A stretch of 9,370 nucleotides of DNA from Clostridia bacterium (GTDB taxonomy: Bacteria; Bacillota; Clostridia; Oscillospirales; Acutalibacteraceae), in assembly GCA_017454565.1 (NCBI GenBank), contig JAFTCS010000089.1:1-9370 (forward strand), read 5' to 3'. Under the pieces are notes generated by a model. That model ran no database searches and had not been told where the DNA came from. It was given only the letters and a program-made list of their open reading frames with translations. The translations under genes and the position numbers were made by a program. This document shows positions 6,722 to 9,370 of this stretch, piece after piece; within the stretch, counting starts at the first letter, position 1, and each line of letters starts with the position of its first letter.

Positions 6722-6755
6722 ACGCTCTCCGCTGCATATTTCATAGGGAGAGTGT
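6722..6755 (-). terminator. Possible weak terminator or attenuator upstream of nrdR
   Basis: On the - strand, ACACTCTCC (+ strand 6747-6755) can pair with GGAGAGCGT (6722-6730) as a 9-bp stem with one A-C mismatch and a 16-nt loop. ATTTTAAATAT follows. It lies in the 113-nt gap between the TIM-barrel gene stop and nrdR. The U-run is short and interrupted, so termination would be partial at best. Confidence 0.4.
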
Positions 6756-6800
6756 CTGTGTCTTTGCTATGATATCCTGTGCCGCTTGTGGTGCGTCAGT

Positions 6801-7598
6801 TTATCCTGTTATCCTTTCAACAGCCTGAGCAAGTCTGACGCCTGAATCCATTAACTGCGGCAATGTGTCGAATCCGGTGCGGTACACTTCGATTATCAGG
6901 TCGCCGTCATAGCCCCTGTGTGCAAGCCCGGAAATAAACCCATTCAGGTCAAAATCACCCGCAAACGGCAGTACACACATGCCATCTGTATTGCGGTCAC
7001 TTATATGGACATGCCTTAGCCTGTCCCCCATAGCGTCAGCCATGCTCAGAGGATCCACTCCTGCCCTGAGAGCCTGCTTTACATCCAGCACAAAGGCGGC
7101 CTTTCCGGGCAGAGCTTCTTTCATTCCGGATATGAACTCCGGTCTGCTGCTGCGGAAAATGTTGACGTTTTCCTGCAAAAGCTCCACACCGTATTTCAGT
7201 GCGTTTTCCTGCATAATGCTGTATCTGCGGAAATATTCTTTGTCAGAAAGGGAAGAGGCATAGCTTGTGTTAAGGCCATGCAGCACCACCTTGTCTGCGC
7301 CTATGCGTGAGGCGGCACGATAGAACATTTCGTAGAACGCTGCGCCGTCAATGAACCTGCGTTCATAGGCGGAAAAAAGCAGGAACGACTCAAACGACGA
7401 CACAAAGGGATGTACCGACACCACTCTTGCGCTGTGACTGTCGAGATAATACCTCAGCCGGTCAAGATAATCAGGTTCCAGCTCTGAAAAGGAGTTGAAG
7501 AATATTTCAAAGCGGTCAAAGCCCATACCGGTCAGGAGCTTTATGCTGTTTTCGGTGAGTTCGGGGTAAAGACAGCCCGTTGAGATACCGGTTTTCAT
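6801..7598 (-). CDS. Sugar phosphate isomerase/epimerase-like TIM barrel protein
   Basis: This 265-aa protein belongs to the xylose isomerase-like (PF01261) superfamily, which includes sugar isomerases, epimerases, endonuclease IV and related metal enzymes. The four usual metal ligands can be placed at the ends of successive beta strands: Glu143 (LLQENV), Asp172 (VLDVKQ), His198 (RHVHISD) and Glu237 (IIEVYR), with His63 (SVHPF) and His107 (VVLHG) lining the barrel. The complete set suggests an active enzyme. It is not endonuclease IV, which is longer and has more ligands. The substrate is unknown. ATG at 7598 has only a weak purine-rich site (GGAAGAAG) about 8-16 nt upstream. A near-consensus promoter lies about 60 nt upstream of the start. 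It leads the leftward cluster with nrdR and the amidohydrolase. Confidence 0.85.
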   Translation of the reverse strand: MKTGISTGCLYPELTENSIKLLTGMGFDRFEIFFNSFSELEPDYLDRLRYYLDSHSARVVSVHPFVSSFESFLLFSAYERRFIDGAAFYEMFYRAASRIGADKVVLHGLNTSYASSLSDKEYFRRYSIMQENALKYGVELLQENVNIFRSSRPEFISGMKEALPGKAAFVLDVKQALRAGVDPLSMADAMGDRLRHVHISDRNTDGMCVLPFAGDFDLNGFISGLAHRGYDGDLIIEVYRTGFDTLPQLMDSGVRLAQAVERITG

Positions 7599-7666
7599 AA
7601 TTTCACAGCTTCTTCCAAAAGGGTAATAGGTGCGGTAATGTGTAATTTTGATGCCTGTATAATTAT

Positions 7667-7695
7667 ATAATATCCCTTTTTTGCCATAATGTCAA
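7667..7695 (-). promoter_or_regulatory. Sigma-A promoter of the leftward gene cluster
   Basis: Read on the - strand, TTGACA (7690-7695) is followed by exactly 17 nt and then TATTAT (7667-7672). The predicted start is near 7660, giving a 5' leader of about 60 nt before the TIM-barrel gene. The -35 is perfect and the -10 has one departure from TATAAT. Confidence 0.82.
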
Positions 7696-7759
7696 ATAAA
7701 ACCGGACTTGATACACAATAAATTTTTAACATACATCAACTTCAATATATAAACTGTAC

Positions 7760-7779
7760 ATAGTTAAAAAATTAACTAT
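7760..7779. promoter_or_regulatory. Palindromic operator-like site
   Basis: ATAGTTAA (7760-7767) and TTAACTAT (7772-7779) are perfect 8-bp inverted arms around an AAAA spacer. The site lies between the two divergent promoters, 20 nt upstream of the rightward -35, a typical place for a dimeric regulator. A second perfect 16-bp palindrome of A- and T-tracts (7782-7797) abuts the -35 and more likely acts as an UP element. The protein that would bind is unknown. Confidence 0.4.
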
Positions 7780-7799
7780 TGATTTTTTATAAAAAATGC

Positions 7800-7828
7800 T
7801 TGACAAATGGATAGTTTTGGTATATTAT
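7800..7828 (+). promoter_or_regulatory. Strong sigma-A promoter of the candidate small RNA
   Basis: TTGACA (7800-7805), a 17-nt spacer, and TATTAT (7823-7828) lie directly downstream of A6/T6 tracts that resemble an UP element. The predicted start is near A7835. No credible coding sequence follows before the terminator at 7973-8011, so the product is most likely a noncoding RNA. Confidence 0.85.
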
Positions 7829-7834
7829 AGTAAC

Positions 7835-8012
7835 AACATAAGAAATCAAACGACAAAAGCAGCCGGCGCAAAGCTTCGACAGATCCTGACAATATCATTA
7901 AGCGCCGATGGCTGCACATTAATTAAGATTATTCCTTTTCTTTCCTTTTTCCTTTTTTCTTTTTATTCCTTTAAGCAAAAGTGTGGGTTCAAACCCGCAC
8001 TTTTGCTTTTTG
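7835..8012 (+). ncRNA. Candidate orphan small RNA of about 178 nt
   Basis: The unit is bounded by a near-consensus promoter and a strong intrinsic terminator and has no ORF with a plausible ribosome binding site (the only ATG, at 7908, gives four codons). Its 5' domain closes with GCAGCC/GGCTGC (from about 7860 and 7909) and an inner GGCGC/GCGCC, separated by a 3-nt GAU bulge on the 3' side, around a large loop of about 32 nt. A 33-nt uninterrupted pyrimidine run (7932-7964) follows, then a further UUCCUUU (7966-7972). It contains four UUCCUUU-like units that should stay unpaired and can match purine-rich Shine-Dalgarno sequences. I do not recognise a known family. It is not SRP RNA, and the CGCAAAGC it contains is not enough for a c-di-GMP-I riboswitch. 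It might instead be a leader with a terminator upstream of the 8158 gene. Confidence 0.65.
7973..8011 (+). terminator. Strong intrinsic terminator of the small RNA
   Basis: AAGCAAAAGTGTGGGT (7973-7988) pairs with ACCCGCACTTTTGCTT (7993-8008), with one G-U pair and a 4-nt loop. The stem runs directly into a T-run (8007-8011). Read on the - strand there is no T-run, so it is one-directional. Confidence 0.92.
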
Positions 8013-8060
8013 TACCGTTTTATGAGACATTACAGATATATGATTGCATAAATATTACTA

Positions 8061-8089
8061 TTGTCAAATCTTGTGTGATGTGATAAAAT
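8061..8089 (+). promoter_or_regulatory. Sigma-A promoter of the 312-aa membrane protein gene
   Basis: TTGTCA (8061-8066), 17 nt, then TAAAAT (8084-8089) with the extended -10 TG at 8081-8082. The -10 is overlapped by a 6-bp inverted repeat, TGATAA (8081-8086) and TTATCA (8089-8094), which could be an operator. The predicted start is near 8096, leaving a leader of about 60 nt with a small hairpin (8112-8117/8126-8131). Confidence 0.75.
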
Positions 8090-8157
8090 TATCAGAGAAG
8101 AAGGATAATTACGGGGAGCTGTGTTTTCCCGGCGGAACAATGCGGAGGTAAAGCGTA

Positions 8158-9096
8158 ATGAACAATGGAAACAACGGCAGGAACAACGGTGAATTCGGCG
8201 GCTTCGGCTATGCTGACGATAAAAATTCGTCAGACTTCGGCGGATTTTCACCCAGCAATGACAATTCTGGCTTTGGCAGCGGTTTTGTGACAAACGATGA
8301 TCCCGCGGATTATATTGGCAGCAATCAGGGATATAACGACTACAACAGCGGATATCAGTCTCAGGGCAGAGATTACAATAACGGCTATGCTTCACAGGAT
8401 AATAACAGCTACGCTCCTCAGAATAATAATTATGGCGGCGGTCAGGGTACTGACAATTACACCAGCGGTCAGAACAACAGCTACGGCTCTCAGAATAACA
8501 ATTTTGACAGCATGAACTATGACCCGAATGCACCGCTCTACAATCCGGAGAACGATTTTGACCCGAATATGTCACTTTATAATCCCGGCGGACGCAGCTC
8601 ATTCCCTTCGTCAGAACCGGGCAGGAGTACAATGTCCTCATCGTCAAGGGTAAGCACCACGACAGTTGCCAAGGGCAAGTATACATGGATACTTATAGTA
8701 GCTCTGGTGCTGGTGTTCATGTCTATCGGCGGATTTATCCTCTATAAGGCTCTTTTCGAGAAAAAGACCATCAACGATTACTGGAACAGCTCTACCGGAC
8801 AGACTGAGCGCGAGACTCTTAAAAAAGAGTTCCTTGCCCAGAATCAGGACGTAATGGACTTTGATATAATCACTGAGGGCGACGACGTTCTTGTATATGA
8901 AGTGACCTACGAGAAATACGGCTTTACGAGCAAGGAAAAAGAGGCGGCTGACGCCTACTTTGAGATGATAAAGCCCACTATGAAAAACGAGATACAGAAG
9001 ATAATGAGCAAGTCGAACATCCGTGAATTCAAGATCATATTCAGGTTCAAAGGCCGGACAGGCAGCGTGATAGCCGAATACACCTACACGCTTTGA
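8158..9096 (+). CDS. Membrane protein with Asn/Gly/Tyr/Gln-rich N-terminal region
   Basis: I do not recognise a named family with certainty for this 312-aa protein. Residues 1-165 are low-complexity, rich in Asn, Gly, Ser, Tyr, Gln and Asp, without a signal peptide. They include near-repeats NNSYAPQNNNYGGG and NNSYGSQNNNFDS, and twice the motif DPNxxLYNP (122-130, 135-143). Basic residues (Lys172, Lys174) precede one transmembrane helix at 175-197, so the disordered part should be cytoplasmic and the C-terminal 115 residues outside. That domain (201-312, from EKKTINDYW) is a mixed alpha/beta fold ending in strands FKIIFRFKG and SVIAEYTYTL. It recalls small extracellular domains of unknown function, such as DUF4854, in Clostridia; that match is a weak guess. 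GGAGGT at 8144-8149 supports the ATG. The gene has its own promoter and terminator, so it is monocistronic. Confidence 0.88.
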   Translation: MNNGNNGRNNGEFGGFGYADDKNSSDFGGFSPSNDNSGFGSGFVTNDDPADYIGSNQGYNDYNSGYQSQGRDYNNGYASQDNNSYAPQNNNYGGGQGTDNYTSGQNNSYGSQNNNFDSMNYDPNAPLYNPENDFDPNMSLYNPGGRSSFPSSEPGRSTMSSSSRVSTTTVAKGKYTWILIVALVLVFMSIGGFILYKALFEKKTINDYWNSSTGQTERETLKKEFLAQNQDVMDFDIITEGDDVLVYEVTYEKYGFTSKEKEAADAYFEMIKPTMKNEIQKIMSKSNIREFKIIFRFKGRTGSVIAEYTYTL

Positions 9097-9126
9097 TCCC
9101 GCACTTTAATCCGGAGAAAACATTCA

Positions 9127-9166
9127 GCCTTCCTCAGACCAGCTTTGGTTTGAGGGAGGCTTTTTT
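9127..9166 (+). terminator. Intrinsic terminator after the 312-aa membrane protein gene
   Basis: GCCTTCCTCAGACCA (9127-9141) pairs with TGGTTTGAGGGAGGC (9146-9160) as a 15-bp stem with two G-U pairs and a GCTT loop, followed by six T's (9161-9166). It lies 30 nt after the stop codon. Confidence 0.92.
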
Positions 9167-9172
9167 GAGAGT

Positions 9173-9221
9173 GTGGAGAGTGGAGGGTGGAGTTAAAAAA
9201 GTTAAAAGTGAAAAGTTAAAA
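9173..9221 (+). repeat. Array of seven in-phase heptamers
   Basis: Reading from 9173 in steps of seven gives GTGGAGA, GTGGAGG, GTGGAGT, TAAAAAA, GTTAAAA, GTGAAAA, GTTAAAA. Two related heptamer types (GTGGAGN and GTKAAAA) are kept in one phase across 49 bp with no insertions. It lies immediately downstream of the terminator, in noncoding DNA. Confidence 0.7.
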
Positions 9222-9370
9222 TAATAGATTTCCTCGGAAACTGGAGAAGTGCCAGATTTCGCAGGATATTTTGTGCTGGACAATGTGTCTCGAACGCCGC
9301 TGTACTTTGTGTACTGCAAGTGAGAGACACGCAGTACAGTGCAAAAGAGACAAGAAAGATGGTGCTTCGG
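9222..9370. other. Noncoding tail with overlapping inverted repeats, cut by the window edge
   Basis: No gene is supported here. GTGTCTC (9285-9291) matches GAGACAC (9324-9330), and its TGTCTC core also matches GAGACA at 9347-9352. TGTACTGC (9310-9317) matches GCAGTACA (9331-9338), while CTGTACT (9300-9306) matches AGTACAG (9333-9339), which overlaps that arm. Several of these pairings exclude each other. The right end is missing, so whether this is a leader, a repeat end or chance is open. Confidence 0.45.

Noticed and set aside
6688..6800. NrdR-box or separate nrdR promoter in the gap upstream of nrdR
   Set aside because: I found neither the paired palindromic boxes nor a -35/-10 pair with proper spacing; TATAAC-like bases alone are not enough.
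6274..6828. Rightward ORF of 184 codons antisense to nrdR
   Set aside because: The nrdR reading is unambiguous on the other strand; this is its shadow.
7858..7866. AAGCAGCC as a possible SRP RNA apical motif
   Set aside because: The conserved GGAAG asymmetric loop and the facing GGTCAGG strand are absent.
7868..7876. GCGCAAAGC inside the small RNA, resembling the CGCAAAGC block of c-di-GMP-I riboswitches
   Set aside because: The other required parts (the GCAAACC, GAAA and GGGA segments before it and the paired third stem with its tetraloop receptor) are not seen, so the match is too short to call.
7796..8083. Rightward ORF of 95 codons across the 7800 promoter
   Set aside because: It starts upstream of the -35, runs through promoter, small RNA and terminator, has no ribosome binding site, and its product is low-complexity Phe/Leu/Lys-rich sequence from the pyrimidine tract.
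1..9370. CRISPR arrays, tRNA, rRNA, phage or transposase genes
   Set aside because: No spaced direct repeats of CRISPR type, no tRNA cloverleaf with a CCA-type end, and no transposase or integrase reading frame were seen on either strand.

Overview
The window looks like a chromosomal segment from an endospore-lineage Firmicute of the class Clostridia. A Ruminococcus-like member of the Oscillospiraceae is my best guess. The evidence is a complete spoIIIA operon, Firmicute-type Shine-Dalgarno sequences, sigma-A promoters and U-tailed terminators, in DNA of moderate G+C. The genus is inferred from overall character, not from a marker gene.

Positions 93-5334 (+ strand) carry all eight genes spoIIIAA-AB-AC-AD-AE-AF-AG-AH in canonical order. 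Their products build the mother-cell half of the SpoIIIA-SpoIIQ 'feeding tube' across the engulfed forespore membranes: an ATPase (AA), a GspF-like protein (AB), small and polytopic membrane proteins (AC, AD, AE, AF), and ring-forming proteins (AG, AH). The genes are tightly packed except in two places. There is a 68-nt gap before AC, and a roughly 220-nt stretch between AD and AE that is G/C-rich at its ends and full of nested inverted repeats. AD appears to start at TTG. AE starts either at a GTG buried inside the ribosome binding site or at a non-canonical ATA that is far better placed. A bidirectional hairpin terminator at 5353-5396 closes the operon and the converging leftward genes.

Positions 5405-7598 (- strand) hold three leftward genes: a xylose-isomerase-like TIM barrel protein, the ribonucleotide reductase regulator NrdR, and an amidohydrolase-2 family metal hydrolase. 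A near-consensus sigma-A promoter lies upstream of the first. nrdR and the hydrolase are 14 nt apart and probably co-transcribed.

Positions 7599-8157 form an active-looking intergenic region. It holds the leftward promoter, an 8-bp-arm palindrome, and a second near-consensus promoter reading rightward into a transcript of about 178 nt with no credible ORF. That transcript has a structured 5' domain, a 33-nt uninterrupted pyrimidine run and a 15-16 bp intrinsic terminator. This candidate orphan small RNA is the most interesting item in the window. A third promoter (8061-8089) then drives a 312-aa membrane protein with a long Asn/Gly/Tyr/Gln/Ser-rich N-terminal region and one transmembrane helix, ending in a strong terminator.

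Positions 9167-9370 have no gene I can support, but they contain seven in-phase heptamer repeats and a set of mutually exclusive inverted repeats cut off by the window edge.
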